The notes: a model not told the origin generated them from the sequence alone. 64,000 bases of DNA from Bacillus sp. AFS006103 (GCA_002559145.1 NTXX01000004.1:128390-192389); one strand, 5' to 3'. Positions 25,253 to 39,441 are shown, counted from the first letter of the stretch. Translations and numbers: made by a program.

Positions 25253-27427
25253 CTATTTAACCGTTATAGAGTCGACATTAATTTTTGTTGCTGTTTTTTT
25301 AGCCCCTGTATGAGCCTTACCAGTCCATTCAATTTTGAGAACATGTCTGCCTGCAGTTAATCCCGTTTTACTAAATACGAGTGCTTTATATATTGAAGTG
25401 GTAGAGAATAAATCTATATTGTATGCCACTCCATCTAATGTTACCCTTCCTAGCCCATGTGAACTATCTTTTAATGCATTATAAGAGATTCCCGTTCCAT
25501 TAAATACAAGTTGCACACTTGCCCCTGATTCATTTACCACTTTATAAGATCCACCTGATGCATTGGTGGTCGCAACTTTAACCCAATTCCCTGCGAAATT
25601 TAAAGAAGAATTAATGTCTTCGTAAATACCTGCAGTTACCCCATACTTTACAGAGGCTGTATAGCTACCCGATCCACTATAAGCATATACATCTAAATAA
25701 TAGGTTCCATCAGATGGAGCAAAGAAGCTAAAGGATTCGCTGGAAGTACCTGCTTTTTCTGAATAGGCAAGAATACCAGCACTGGAACTTACTGTCTTTG
25801 CGCTTTTGTCGTAAAGATATATATCAAAATCTGTGCCTAGAGCACCTGTTAACGAAACTGTAATCTTTTCACCTTTTAGAAGATTTATCGAATACACGTC
25901 ATCTTTATCAGTAGATGTATTTAAGGTAGAACTTACACTAGTTCCTTTTAATGGAACACCAGGAATTTCCCCATCTATATCAATTGATACTGCTGCTCCG
26001 GCATTAATTAAACCTCCTGTAACAGTCTTTCCTGTTAAAGATGATAATTTAGTTACTGTTTTCATAATCGTATCTTTTATTTGTAAAGGCGTTAGCGTAG
26101 GTGAGGCTGCAGTTACGAGTGCAGCTGTACCTGTGACATGCGGTGTTGCCATTGATGTGCCATCAAAATATGCATAATTATTTAGCGGCAATGTACTTAA
26201 TATCGATTGTCCAGGTGCGGCCACGTCTACACTTGTTGCTCCATAATTAGAAAAAGAGGCTAGATTACCAGTATTCGTAATAGCTGCTACTGAAAGGATA
26301 TTGGTAATATTATAGGCAGCCGGGTACATCGGATAGGTATCTGTATTTACACCATCATTTCCTGCCGCAGCAACAAAAAGGGAATTTGAGTTTTTAATGG
26401 TATCAGATAACGCTTGGCTGTATGCTCCGCCCCCCCAAGAGTTATTCGTTATTTTAACTCCTTTTGACTTTGCGTAGTTGATAGCTAGGATCGCATCTCC
26501 AAGATTCCCACCGCCAGGACCTATAAATTTTAACGGCATAATTTTGACATTCGGAGCAACTCCTATTACACCGGTGGTATTGGCTTTAGCTGCAATGGTG
26601 CCCGAAACGTGTGTACCGTGATCATCTTCGCCCGGGGCATAAAATACATCATTGTTATTATCAAAAAAATTCCAACCATTTACATCATCTACATATCCAT
26701 TTTTATCATTATCAATTCCATCATTAGCTATTTCACCTGGGTTTTTCCAGATATTATCCTTTAAATCAGTATGATCAATATCAGTACCTGTGTCGATAAC
26801 AGCAATGACAGTTGAGGAACTTCCTTTTGTTTTCAACCATGCCGTTTCGGCCTTAATATCTATTCCAGATTTCCCTGGTACCCCTTCTATAGACTGTCCG
26901 GTATTTTTCATTCCCCAAAGTTGCCCATATAAAGGATCAGATACAGCAGCAGGGTGATAAATATAGTTTGGTTCTGCATATTCAACTTCTCCTGAATTTT
27001 TCAATGATTTTACAATATTATCCATTGAAGTTGCCGTGCTATCAAAATTCAGTAATTGAATTCCTAAAGATCTATCAAGATTCTTGGAAACCCTTAAGCC
27101 TTTTCCCATCGCAACAACACCTAAGGATCCAAGTGATTTTCCTTGTTTAAATCTAACAATAACTTCTCCTTTCTTGTAGCCTCGTCTTACATCCGCTGGA
27201 GTAATCCCCCTTGGTTTTGCTGAATCATTTTTAAAGAAATTATATTGCTTTTTTACTGGTTGATTTTCTTGAATCTGCATGATGGAGTTTTTTGCTGACT
27301 GTGAAGCCTTTTTAAAATTTGATTGGACTGAAGATGGTTCATGTGGTGTAGCTGCATAAGCCGTAGTAACAGAAAACAATAAACCTAATCCAGCAACTGT
27401 ACTTATTATTCTACTATTTTTCCTCAT
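25253..27427 (-). CDS. Secreted subtilisin-like serine protease (S8)
   Basis: The 724-residue exported protease has a signal peptide (about 1-26, ending TTAYAA), an inhibitor-type propeptide with KKGEVIVRFKQG (about 85-150), and a catalytic domain with the triad Asp in AVIDTGTD, His in DHGTHVSG and Ser in GTSMATPHVTG. A pre-peptidase C-terminal (PPC) domain (about 520-615, FDIYLYDKSAKT, YYLDVYAYSG) and a final beta-rich, lectin-like domain of about 110 residues follow. No wall anchor is seen. The ATG at 27427 follows GGAGGAG; longer starts are rejected. It stands alone between secG and eno. Confidence 0.93.
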   Translation of the reverse strand: MRKNSRIISTVAGLGLLFSVTTAYAATPHEPSSVQSNFKKASQSAKNSIMQIQENQPVKKQYNFFKNDSAKPRGITPADVRRGYKKGEVIVRFKQGKSLGSLGVVAMGKGLRVSKNLDRSLGIQLLNFDSTATSMDNIVKSLKNSGEVEYAEPNYIYHPAAVSDPLYGQLWGMKNTGQSIEGVPGKSGIDIKAETAWLKTKGSSSTVIAVIDTGTDIDHTDLKDNIWKNPGEIANDGIDNDKNGYVDDVNGWNFFDNNNDVFYAPGEDDHGTHVSGTIAAKANTTGVIGVAPNVKIMPLKFIGPGGGNLGDAILAINYAKSKGVKITNNSWGGGAYSQALSDTIKNSNSLFVAAAGNDGVNTDTYPMYPAAYNITNILSVAAITNTGNLASFSNYGATSVDVAAPGQSILSTLPLNNYAYFDGTSMATPHVTGTAALVTAASPTLTPLQIKDTIMKTVTKLSSLTGKTVTGGLINAGAAVSIDIDGEIPGVPLKGTSVSSTLNTSTDKDDVYSINLLKGEKITVSLTGALGTDFDIYLYDKSAKTVSSSAGILAYSEKAGTSSESFSFFAPSDGTYYLDVYAYSGSGSYTASVKYGVTAGIYEDINSSLNFAGNWVKVATTNASGGSYKVVNESGASVQLVFNGTGISYNALKDSSHGLGRVTLDGVAYNIDLFSTTSIYKALVFSKTGLTAGRHVLKIEWTGKAHTGAKKTATKINVDSITVK

Positions 27428-27609
27428 TTTCTCCTCCTCAACCTTGTTTAAAAAAGTAAAATATGTAGATTCTATAAACACTTCCTAAAGATTATTTTAC
27501 AAGTTTTAGTGGTCAATTAATTACATTATCGTTCGTCATTTTACTACATTTTCATACACTTTAACGAACATTATGGTGAAAAAATGGAGCAAACTTTAGT
27601 GCACATCAT

Positions 27610-27645
27610 AAAAAGGCACTCATTTGAAAAATGAGTGCCTTTTTA
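27610..27645 (-). terminator. Terminator of the glycolytic operon
   Basis: Stem of about 12 bp between AAAAGGCACTCATTT (27610-27624 region) and AATGAGTGCCTTTTT, GAAA loop, with T/A runs on both sides. It closes the gapA-to-eno transcript. Confidence 0.92.
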
Positions 27646-27658
27646 TTTATATGCAAAA

Positions 27659-31284
<3,626 letters not shown>

Positions 31285-31315
31285 CTACACGTCCTTCCAT
31301 GATTAACTAAAACTA

Positions 31316-32500
31316 TTATTTATCGTTCAAGGCCACTACACCTGGCAATGCTTTGCCTTCCATGAATTCAAGGGAAGCGCCGCCTCCTGTGGAGATGTGG
31401 CTCATTTTTTCTGCAAGGTTGAACTTTTCAACTGCCGCTGCTGAGTCTCCGCCGCCAATGACTGAGTATGTACCTTCTGCTTCGGCAAGTGCTTCCGCAA
31501 CTGCTTTTGTACCGTTAGCAAATTTATCGATTTCAAATACGCCCATTGGTCCATTCCAAATCACTAGTTTTGATTTTTGAATGACATCGCGGTAGATTTC
31601 GGCTGTTTTCGGTCCGATATCAAGTGCTTCCCAGTCGGCTGGGATTTCCTCAATCGCTACGACTTTAGAATTTGCATCTGCTGAGAAATCATCCGCAACG
31701 ACCGCATCGACAGGCATGTAGAAATTAACACCTTTTGCCTTCGCTTTTTCAATAAACGATTTTGCCAAATCAATTTTGTCAGCTTCCAGCAACGATTTAC
31801 CGACTTCATGGCCTTGTGCTTTCACAAAGGTATAAGCAAGTCCGCCGCCAATAATTAAGTTATCGACTAATTCCAATAGGTTTTCAATAACACCAATCTT
31901 GTCCTTAACCTTTGCTCCGCCGATAATCGCTGTAAACGGACGTTCTGGATTGGAAAGTGCTTTACCTAGGACATCTAGTTCTTTTTCCATCAGCAGACCT
32001 GAAACCGCTGGCAGAATATGTGCAATTCCTTCAGTTGAAGCATGGGCACGGTGTGCGGCACCAAAGGCATCATTTACATATACATCTGCTAGTTCAGCAA
32101 AAGATTTTGCCAATTCCGGGTCATTCTTTTCTTCACCGGGATAGAAGCGTACATTTTCAAGCAGTAGGACATCGCCTTCTGTCATCGTTCCAATCAACGC
32201 TTTGACAGAATCTCCATGAGCCTCATCTGCCTTCTTCACGTCTTTACCAAGTAGTTCAGATAGTCTGACACCAACTGGAGTTAAGCGCATTTCTTCGACT
32301 ACTTTTCCTTTTGGACGGCCGAAGTGGCTTGCTAGAATGACTTTAGCGCCTTGATCGACTAGATATTGAATGGTTGGAATTGCGGCACGAATCCGCGTTT
32401 CATCGGTAATTTTCCCATCCTGCATTGGAACGTTAAAATCCACTCGACAAAATACGCGTTTACCTTTTACATCGACATCTTTGAGAGTTTTCTTATTCAT
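31316..32500 (-). CDS. pgk: Phosphoglycerate kinase
   Basis: The 394-residue enzyme makes ATP from 1,3-bisphosphoglycerate. Seen: [19 protein letters not shown] at the start, [21 protein letters not shown], the hinge and nucleotide loop [11 protein letters not shown] and the C-terminal [12 protein letters not shown] with [13 protein letters not shown]. The ATG at 32500 follows GGAGG; the longer frame through the upstream hairpin is not coding. Expression is probably lower than gapA because of the terminator-like hairpin in front. Confidence 0.97.
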   Translation of the reverse strand: MNKKTLKDVDVKGKRVFCRVDFNVPMQDGKITDETRIRAAIPTIQYLVDQGAKVILASHFGRPKGKVVEEMRLTPVGVRLSELLGKDVKKADEAHGDSVKALIGTMTEGDVLLLENVRFYPGEEKNDPELAKSFAELADVYVNDAFGAAHRAHASTEGIAHILPAVSGLLMEKELDVLGKALSNPERPFTAIIGGAKVKDKIGVIENLLELVDNLIIGGGLAYTFVKAQGHEVGKSLLEADKIDLAKSFIEKAKAKGVNFYMPVDAVVADDFSADANSKVVAIEEIPADWEALDIGPKTAEIYRDVIQKSKLVIWNGPMGVFEIDKFANGTKAVAEALAEAEGTYSVIGGGDSAAAVEKFNLAEKMSHISTGGGASLEFMEGKALPGVVALNDK

Positions 32501-32550
32501 AAAGGACCTCCATAAAGTGTTTGCTTTTTTAGAAAAATCATCATCTAAAA

Positions 32551-32593
32551 TTAGAAAAAGGGGAGGGGGGCATATACTCCCCGCTCCCCTTTG
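32551..32593 (-). terminator. Strong hairpin between gapA and pgk (partial terminator)
   Basis: On the minus strand AAAGGGGAGCGGGGAG pairs with CCCCCCTCCCC and is followed by TTTTTCTAATTTT. As the downstream genes belong to the same operon, it probably acts as a partial terminator or RNA-processing boundary, giving more gapA than pgk-eno mRNA (inference). Confidence 0.75.
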
Positions 32594-32655
32594 GAAAACC
32601 TTTGTATTTATCAACTTCTTATGATTGGAAACCAATCATCGTCCGTTCCGCTATT

Positions 32656-33678
<1,023 letters not shown>

Positions 33679-33716
33679 TTAAATTGGGTAAGGATGTTTT
33701 TTATTTTAAAAAGGAT

Positions 33717-34739
33717 TTACCCTTTTAATAAACTTCTTGCTGCGCCTTCATCTGTGATTAAAATGGTCGATGCTGGTGCTTGTTTTAAATAGGCCTTAAT
33801 AGCCTTTGCCTTGGAGTTTCCACCCGCGACGGCGATGACATTCGGAATGCCAACCAGATTTTCTAACTGCAGGCCAATCGTTAAAACCTTATGAACAATT
33901 TCGCCTTGTTCGTTAAAATAGTAGCCAAAAGCTTCACCCACAGCTTTACTGCTTTCAAGCATATTTAGAATCTCGGGGTTGGATTTTCGCCGTTCAGCCA
34001 TTGTGATAGCATCTCCAATTCCATGGAGAACCATGCTAGCTGATTTAATAAGTTTTAGAACTTCATGAATGTCGGGCTCTTTGATAAGCGATTCATAGAT
34101 ATCGGTACTGACTTGATCAGGTACATAAAACACTCGATGCTTGGAATGGGTGTTTCTAGACATAATTGAGCAAATCGTATTCGCCTGATTTTGAACGTCC
34201 TCACCTACTCCGCCTCTGGCCGGGACAAACAATAAATCCTTTTGAGTAAGCTCTGGTGAAAGTCTTTCTGCGACAGCAGCCATTGTTGAACCGCCGGTTA
34301 CAGCAATGATATTTTTTCCGCTGAGAAGCTTTTTCATGCACACTGCACTTGCTTTGCCAAGTTCACCTTTGACCATCAGCGATTCATCACTATCGCCGGG
34401 AACAATGATAACCTTTTTAATGCCTAGCTTGTGCTTCAGTTCCAACTCCATTACATCAATACCCTTTAATTCACGCATAAAACCTTCCAAGTCTTCTAGC
34501 AAATTTTTCCCTTCAGTCGTTAAACTCATTCCCACATTGTTTGTGTAAATTAAATTTTGCTCCTTTAGGAAATCAACCTCGCCGCGAAGGACTCTTTCGG
34601 TATACCCCAGACTTACTGCTAAACTCCGTCTTCCTACTGGCTGCATAAAACCTATATATCTTAGGATAGAATATCTTTTCTGTAGGACCTGTAGGAGGTC
34701 GGGTAATAATCTTTTTTGGATATCGATTAATGACTGCAT
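33717..34739 (-). CDS. cggR: Central glycolytic genes regulator
   Basis: The 340-residue SorC-family repressor of the gapA operon has an N-terminal helix-turn-helix region (about 20-60, RRSLAVSLGYTERVLRGEV) and a C-terminal sugar-phosphate-binding domain (PGDSDESLMVKGELGKAS, AVTGGSTMAAVAERL). It is released by fructose-1,6-bisphosphate. The ATG at 34739 is chosen: AAAGGAG lies 10 bases before it, whereas an in-frame ATG at 34748 is directly against that site. The length then equals B. subtilis CggR. Confidence 0.96.
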   Translation of the reverse strand: MQSLIDIQKRLLPDLLQVLQKRYSILRYIGFMQPVGRRSLAVSLGYTERVLRGEVDFLKEQNLIYTNNVGMSLTTEGKNLLEDLEGFMRELKGIDVMELELKHKLGIKKVIIVPGDSDESLMVKGELGKASAVCMKKLLSGKNIIAVTGGSTMAAVAERLSPELTQKDLLFVPARGGVGEDVQNQANTICSIMSRNTHSKHRVFYVPDQVSTDIYESLIKEPDIHEVLKLIKSASMVLHGIGDAITMAERRKSNPEILNMLESSKAVGEAFGYYFNEQGEIVHKVLTIGLQLENLVGIPNVIAVAGGNSKAKAIKAYLKQAPASTILITDEGAARSLLKG

Positions 34740-34770
34740 GAATCTCATGCTCCTTTATTATATGTAGTTG

Positions 34771-34805
34771 GCCCTAAAACGTCCACCATAGACATATAAT
34801 GTCCC
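34771..34805 (-). promoter_or_regulatory. CggR operator
   Basis: The minus strand reads GGGAC-N6-TGTC, four bases, then GTGGAC-N6-GGGC: the tandem direct-repeat design known for the B. subtilis CggR operator (GGGAC-N6-TGTC twice). The second copy is degenerate. It lies about 32-66 bases before cggR, so the operon is self-regulated. I cannot define the -35/-10 boxes with confidence. Confidence 0.72.
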
Positions 34806-34812
34806 ACTACAT

Positions 34813-34857
34813 CTAAAAAAAATCACCCCTGCTACGTTTTTCATTGTAACAGGTGTG
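34813..34857 (-). terminator. Terminator after the glutaredoxin gene
   Basis: CACCTGTTAC (minus strand 34855-34846) pairs imperfectly with GTAGCAGGGGTG (34835-34824), then T8. It separates rpoN-grx from cggR. Confidence 0.8.
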
Positions 34858-34867
34858 AAAATCTATT

Positions 34868-35131
34868 TCAACTGTTAAGATTGGCTTTTTTTTCTTGCAA
34901 ACGGTTACCTATGTCAAATTTGTTAATGACACCAAAACCAGCTTCTACTCCATCAATATATACAACTGGAATCATCAACCCGTATTGTTCGGTTAAATCA
35001 TCACTGGATTCAATATCAATTTCTTCTAAAGTGAAGTCCCAGTCTCTATTTAGTTCAAGAAGCGTGTCCTTTGCTTTGTCACATAGTGGGCAGCTTTTTC
35101 TTGTATATAATGTGATTGTCGTTTGCTCCAT
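34868..35131 (-). CDS. Glutaredoxin-family thiol protein
   Basis: The 87-residue protein has a thioredoxin fold with the active-site motif CPLC (in YTRKSCPLCDKAKDTL), the cis-Pro segment LMIPVVYIDG and a C-terminal acidic helix. The class is annotated as glutaredoxin or DUF836-like; its redox partner is unknown. The ATG at 35131 follows AAAGGA by 8 bases, and the slightly longer start overlaps rpoN. It is 13 bases after rpoN and likely co-transcribed. Confidence 0.87.
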   Translation of the reverse strand: MEQTTITLYTRKSCPLCDKAKDTLLELNRDWDFTLEEIDIESSDDLTEQYGLMIPVVYIDGVEAGFGVINKFDIGNRLQEKKANLNS

Positions 35132-35144
35132 CGTTTTTGTCCTT

Positions 35145-36467
35145 TCAGTCAAACCGTTTTCTTTTCGAAGAAGAGGGAATACCTAATTGATCCCGGTATT
35201 TGGCAATCGTTCGTCTTGATACAACCATTCCTTCGTCTATTTTAAGTTGTTCAACAATTTCCTGGTCCGAAAGCGGTTTTTGTTTATTCTCTTTTTCTAT
35301 TAAAGTGGCAATTTTCTTTTTTACCTGTGTGGACGAAGTAATTTCATCATCTGATACGGTTTGTATGGTACTACTAAAAAATGTTTTTAATCCAAACGTT
35401 CCAATCGGTGTTTGCACATACTTTTCCCTGACGGCTCGGCTAACCGTGGATTCATGGATATCAAGTTCCGCAGCAACTTCCTTCATCGTCATTGGTACTA
35501 AATATTGTGACCCTTTTTGAAAAAAAGTAGACTGTTTTTCAATAATTTTGGCAACAACTCTTGTCAGCGTCTCTTTCCGCTGCTCAATACTTTTTTGAAT
35601 CCACTGATAATCCTGAAGTTTATCCTGTAAAAATCGGCTTACCTGCTGATCTTGATCTTTGAATTGATGGTAATACTTCTCATTGAGACTGATTCTAGGA
35701 AGTGACTCATCAGACATCCTTACGGTTAACCCGTCGCTCGATTGCTCAACAATGGCATCCGGGATAATATAAGTCGTTGCTTCTTTCCCTAAAATTGCAG
35801 CTGGCTTAGGATTTAATGTTTGAATTTGGTCAAAGATATCTTGTAATTCCTTAAGTGTTACCTTCAGTTCTTTCGCAATCGGTTTCCATTTCTTTTCGAC
35901 GAAGGGAATGAAATAATCAGCGATGATCTTATGCGCTAATTCGTTATCGGGATTTAGATAATATATTTGCATCAACAGGCATTCTTGTAGGTTCCTTGCC
36001 CCGATACCCGCCGGCTCGAGTGTTTGGATGATTGCCAGGCATTCTTCGACTAAATCCTCCTCTATTCTCAGCTTTTGGGCAATTTCGGTTTGTTCACCAA
36101 GAAAGTAACCGTTTTCATCTAAATTCTGGATTAGATGACGAATCACCCGTAATTGATCCGCCGATAAGTTGGTTATTTTTAATTGAGAGAGTAAATAATC
36201 CTCAAGTGAGAATGGTTTGTCAGCAATTTGATCAATCCAGTCTTTTTCTGCCTTTTGATGTTTGCGGCGATTGCGGTCAATGAGCGGATTCATAGGCTTT
36301 ATATTGCTATTATCAATCTGCAATAGGGGATTTTCAAGTGCCTTATCTTCTAAAAAAGCAGTTAACTCATGGGCAGAGTACTGCAACAATGCAATCGCCT
36401 GTGAAAGCTCCTGCGTCATCGCCAATTTTAAGGTTTGCTGCTGCCATAAACCAGCCTTTAAGTTCAT
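35145..36467 (-). CDS. rpoN: RNA polymerase sigma-54 factor
   Basis: The 440-residue alternative sigma factor (SigL in Bacillus) directs polymerase to -24/-12 promoters with an enhancer-binding activator. Seen: the Gln/Leu-rich activator region (LWQQQTLKLAMTQELSQAI), the core-binding middle, a helix-turn-helix near residue 340 (LDIHESTVSRAVREKY) and the RpoN box RRTIAKYRDQLGI near the end. In other Bacillaceae it also lies before cggR. In this window no activator or clear -24/-12 promoter was found. Confidence 0.96.
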   Translation of the reverse strand: MNLKAGLWQQQTLKLAMTQELSQAIALLQYSAHELTAFLEDKALENPLLQIDNSNIKPMNPLIDRNRRKHQKAEKDWIDQIADKPFSLEDYLLSQLKITNLSADQLRVIRHLIQNLDENGYFLGEQTEIAQKLRIEEDLVEECLAIIQTLEPAGIGARNLQECLLMQIYYLNPDNELAHKIIADYFIPFVEKKWKPIAKELKVTLKELQDIFDQIQTLNPKPAAILGKEATTYIIPDAIVEQSSDGLTVRMSDESLPRISLNEKYYHQFKDQDQQVSRFLQDKLQDYQWIQKSIEQRKETLTRVVAKIIEKQSTFFQKGSQYLVPMTMKEVAAELDIHESTVSRAVREKYVQTPIGTFGLKTFFSSTIQTVSDDEITSSTQVKKKIATLIEKENKQKPLSDQEIVEQLKIDEGMVVSRRTIAKYRDQLGIPSSSKRKRFD

Positions 36468-36704
36468 CCGAATCCCCCCTTAAGGCTATTTTACACGATA
36501 AAAGGGTATTCGTGTATGAAAATTTAGAAAAGCATTAAGTACGGTTAGGTTAGTGCTGTATGGTAAGGCCCCCCAAAACGAGAGATAAAGAGAAAACAGA
36601 CAGGCAGAAGCCCTATATGTCGACCTTTTTTAATGTAAAAAACCAACAGGTGATGAACATACCTGGTGGTTTCTCTTTAAGAATAAATTCAATTCTCTAT
36701 TATT

Positions 36705-36815
36705 TTAATTATTTTCATTCTCATCATCTAAATTTCCAGTCGGTTCATCCGCTAGTATTATAGAAGGATAATTAATGAGCGCTCTAGATATACACACCGG
36801 AGCCCTTCTCTGCTT
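36705..36815 (-). pseudogene. Remnant of an ABC transporter ATP-binding protein
   Basis: The minus strand, between two stops, reads [20 protein letters not shown] followed by LDDE. This is the Walker B and D-loop of a MacB/LolD-type ABC ATPase. The upstream part, including the signature LSGGQ and Walker A, is missing, and a stop lies just before. About 36 codons remain in the otherwise non-coding gap between rpoN and the calcium-repeat protein gene (36468-36857). I see nothing else in that gap. Confidence 0.75.
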
Positions 36816-36857
36816 TTAGCAAAATCTCAGTTACTTCACCCAACCCAGAGGAAGTTT

Positions 36858-37772
36858 TTATTCCGTTACTGTTGAATCATCCGTAGGCGTTGTTGTCGGT
36901 TCGTCTGTTGACGTTGAATCATCCGTAGGCGTTGTTGTTGGAACATCTTTATCAATATCTGTTTCTTTTCCATTCACATACTCAAGTTCGACTTTTATTT
37001 TAAATGCATCTGTAAGGTTTAATTCTGTTTTTATCAGTGCGATCATTTGATCTTTAGTGATGCCAGGTGTGGCTGCAATTTGATTTACTAGAGTTGTTGC
37101 TTTATCTTTTGTGACCAATCCAGATCGATCCTTCACTTGTAACAAACTTTTACCATTCGGACGGTAATTGAAATGAATATGAATTTGCTTTGCCTGTTTC
37201 GTTTTGGTATGAATTTGGATGTTTAAATTTTTAATCTGATGGGACAAAGCCACTCCATTTTTGTCCGTTTCTTGCCCATCTTTAATTCCATCCTTGTCGC
37301 TATCCGCAATAACAGGATTAGAAAGGAATTCTACCTCGGTCAAATTAGGAACTCCATCCTTGTCGAAGTCTTCATCCCCATCAGGAATTTTATTATGGTT
37401 CGTATCAACAGAAACAGGATTCAACTTAAGCTTGTACTCTAGTGCATTGGTCAATCCATCTTTGTCATTATCCTCTTTACTGTCTGGTAATTTATCTTTA
37501 TCTGTATCTTTTAATTTAGGATTTAAGTTTAATTGATATTCTTGAAGATTATTTAATCCGTCTTTGTCAAAATCTTTCGTGGCGATCGATTTTCCGCTTC
37601 CTAAATGATATTTTTTCTGCCAAACATCAGGAATTCCATTTCGATCTTTGTCCACTTGAACAACCTTTTTCTTTTTTACAGTGCTTTTTCCTTTAGCATC
37701 AGCTACCCCTGTACTATAAGAGAACATCAGTGTAGCAGCTAATGTGCCAATAAATAACTTTTTCAAATACAT
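36858..37772 (-). CDS. Secreted protein with calcium-binding (TSP3-like) repeats
   Basis: The 304-residue protein has a signal peptide (about 1-26, ending VADA), then seven Asp-rich repeats of the thrombospondin type 3/dockerin-like kind (DRNGIPDVWQ, DFDKDGLNNLQEY, DTDKDKLPD, DNDKDGLTNALEY, DTNHNKIPD, DFDKDGVPNLTEV, DSDKDGIKD). A domain of about 90 residues and a Thr/Asp/Pro tail with duplicated TTTPTDDST follow. Such repeats bind Ca2+. No enzyme motif or wall anchor is visible. The role is unknown, but surface or matrix location is likely. Confidence 0.85.
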   Translation of the reverse strand: MYLKKLFIGTLAATLMFSYSTGVADAKGKSTVKKKKVVQVDKDRNGIPDVWQKKYHLGSGKSIATKDFDKDGLNNLQEYQLNLNPKLKDTDKDKLPDSKEDNDKDGLTNALEYKLKLNPVSVDTNHNKIPDGDEDFDKDGVPNLTEVEFLSNPVIADSDKDGIKDGQETDKNGVALSHQIKNLNIQIHTKTKQAKQIHIHFNYRPNGKSLLQVKDRSGLVTKDKATTLVNQIAATPGITKDQMIALIKTELNLTDAFKIKVELEYVNGKETDIDKDVPTTTPTDDSTSTDEPTTTPTDDSTVTE

Positions 37773-38013
37773 CCACTCCTTTTGTTTTTTGTGAATGGTA
37801 ACTGGCTGGCATTATAGCATTTGCTATAGTAGCCCCTATAGTTTTGCGCCCCCATCTTTCAATAGGTTTGCCACTATAATTAATAATAGTATTTTATTAT
37901 TATTTCATCAAGAAAGATATTAATATATTACGTTTCGGATTAGGTAATTCCTGACAATTTACTCATTCAGCGATTGTATGTAATTCGTTACGTCATCCAG
38001 GAATTGCAAAGCA

Positions 38014-38061
38014 TAAAAAAAAGTCCCTCAGCACGTTGAAAAATCAACTTGTAGAGGGACT
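38014..38061 (-). terminator. Terminator after tRNA-Arg
   Basis: AAGTCCCTC pairs with GAGGGACTT, followed on the minus strand by T8. It lies 6 bases after the tRNA. Confidence 0.88.
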
Positions 38062-38066
38062 TACTG

Positions 38067-38139
38067 ATGCGCTCGGCAGGAATCGAACCTGCATTTCAAG
38101 CTTCGGAGGCTTGCGTGCTATCCGTTGCACCACGAGCGC
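38067..38139 (-). tRNA. tRNA-Arg (anticodon CCG)
   Basis: The 73-nt cloverleaf has acceptor stem GCGCTCG/CGAGCGC, anticodon stem GCAAG C-TCCGA-A GCTTG with anticodon CCG (reads CGG), T-arm CAGG-TTCGATT-CCTG and discriminator A. CCA is not encoded (the genome continues TCA). It is a single gene, not in a cluster. Confidence 0.96.
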
Positions 38140-38267
38140 TAATTTGTTGCGACTTACATATTATATGCCAGTTCCCCTCACATTGCAAGTAAAGAATTGG
38201 TTTAAAAAAGACAAGAATGGTTATGCTGAATGATGGAAAGTTGTCGAACAGTTTTAGAGAGGTATTG

Positions 38268-38297
38268 TTTGACCTTTATTGACCATCAGTGTATGAT
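38268..38297 (+). promoter_or_regulatory. clpP promoter with CtsR operator
   Basis: Direct repeat TTTGACC-TTTA-TTGACC (38268-38284) equals the CtsR heptad operator (GGTCAAA-N3-GGTCAAA) read on the other strand. Its first half is the -35 box TTGACC (38269-38274), with a 17-base spacer to -10 TATGAT (38292-38297). CtsR bound here would block polymerase until heat or protein stress. Confidence 0.88.
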
Positions 38298-38343
38298 AAC
38301 TATACATAATACTTTATTCTTTACAATCAAAGGAGGAAGAAAG

Positions 38344-38955
38344 ATGAATTTAATCCCTACAGTTATTGAACAAACAAATCGGGGCGAGCGTGCCTATGAC
38401 ATCTATTCCCGTCTGTTAAAAGACCGGATTATTATGCTTGGCAGTGCCATCGATGACCATGTGGCTAACAGCATTGTCGCACAATTACTATTCCTAGAAG
38501 CGGATAACCCTGAAAAAGATATTTCGCTCTATATCAACAGCCCAGGCGGCAGCATCACTGCAGGTATGGCGATTTATGATACGATGCAATTCATCAAACC
38601 AAAGGTCCAAACCATCTGTATCGGTATGGCAGCATCCATGGGTGCATTCTTACTTGCTGCAGGTGAAAAAGGCAAGCGTTATGCGCTTCCAAATGCTGAA
38701 GTCATGATTCACCAACCACTAGGCGGTGCTCAAGGACAAGCAACTGAAATCGAGATTGCTGCAAAACGGATCCTTTTCCTTCGTGAAAAATTAAATGGTA
38801 TTTTAGCGGAGCGTACTGGACAGTCGCTTGAAGTCATCGGTAAAGATACAGACCGCGACAACTTCATGACTGCAGAACGTGCAAAAGAATACGGTCTAAT
38901 TGACCACATTATCACTCGTAATCTAATCGAAGACGAGAAGAATAAAAATAAATAA
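38344..38955 (+). CDS. clpP: ATP-dependent Clp protease proteolytic subunit
   Basis: The 203-residue serine protease forms two heptamer rings and works with ClpX/ClpC. It degrades, among others, ssrA-tagged proteins made by the tmRNA encoded in this window. Catalytic triad: Ser in GMAASMGAF, His in [10 protein letters not shown], Asp in GKDTDRDNF. The ATG at 38344 follows AAAGGAGG; a longer frame through the promoter is rejected. Regulated by CtsR (site upstream). Confidence 0.98.
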   Translation: MNLIPTVIEQTNRGERAYDIYSRLLKDRIIMLGSAIDDHVANSIVAQLLFLEADNPEKDISLYINSPGGSITAGMAIYDTMQFIKPKVQTICIGMAASMGAFLLAAGEKGKRYALPNAEVMIHQPLGGAQGQATEIEIAAKRILFLREKLNGILAERTGQSLEVIGKDTDRDNFMTAERAKEYGLIDHIITRNLIEDEKNKNK

Positions 38956-38966
38956 TACTAGCAGAA

Positions 38967-38996
38967 GCAATCGGCATTTAGCCGATTGCTTTTTTT
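38967..38996 (+). terminator. Terminator after clpP
   Basis: Perfect 9-bp stem GCAATCGGC (38967-38975)/GCCGATTGC (38981-38989), then T7. Confidence 0.95.
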
Positions 38997-39002
38997 GTAA
39001 CC

Positions 39003-39035
39003 AAAAAAGCCGGTTCCAATGGAGCCGGCCTTTTT
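39003..39035 (-). terminator. Terminator after crh
   Basis: Stem GCCGGCTCC/GGAACCGGC read on the minus strand with an ATT loop, then T6. It closes the nudix-rapZ-yvcK-whiA-crh operon, back to back with the clpP terminator. Confidence 0.92.
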
Positions 39036-39039
39036 CAAA

Positions 39040-39297
39040 TTAATGTTCTTTTTGGATAAAATCTGCTAACGCTTCAATCGCTGATGCTTCATCATCGCCA
39101 TCAGCGACGATATCAATCATGACACCCGAGCCAACGGCAAGGCTCATTAAGCCCATAATGCTTTTTGCATTTACTTTCTTGCCGTCCTTTTCCAGGAAAA
39201 TATCTGCAGAAAACCGGTTGGCTTCCTGAACAAAAAGAGCTGCCGGTCGTGCTTGAAGACCCGTTTTTAATTTTACTTCCACTTGTTTCACTAACAT
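39040..39297 (-). CDS. crh: HPr-like catabolite repression protein Crh
   Basis: The 85-residue protein has the HPr fold, but the phosphotransfer His15 is Gln (LKTGLQARPAALFVQ), which separates Crh from PTS HPr. The regulatory Ser46 is kept in NAKSIMGLMSL. HPr kinase, encoded at 60.2 kb here, phosphorylates it; P-Ser-Crh acts with CcpA. The ATG at 39297 follows GAGGAGG. Last gene of the operon after whiA. Confidence 0.96.
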   Translation of the reverse strand: MLVKQVEVKLKTGLQARPAALFVQEANRFSADIFLEKDGKKVNAKSIMGLMSLAVGSGVMIDIVADGDDEASAIEALADFIQKEH

Positions 39298-39441
39298 TAC
39301 ACAATTCCTCCTCATGGTTTTTACTCTATTTTTCTTGGATCTTTGTTCATATTATGATCTTAGGGTCACTCTTCATTCGATACATGTTATCTCTTTCACA
39401 TGTGATCCTTTAAAAAGGTTATTGCACCCTAGCATTCGCTG

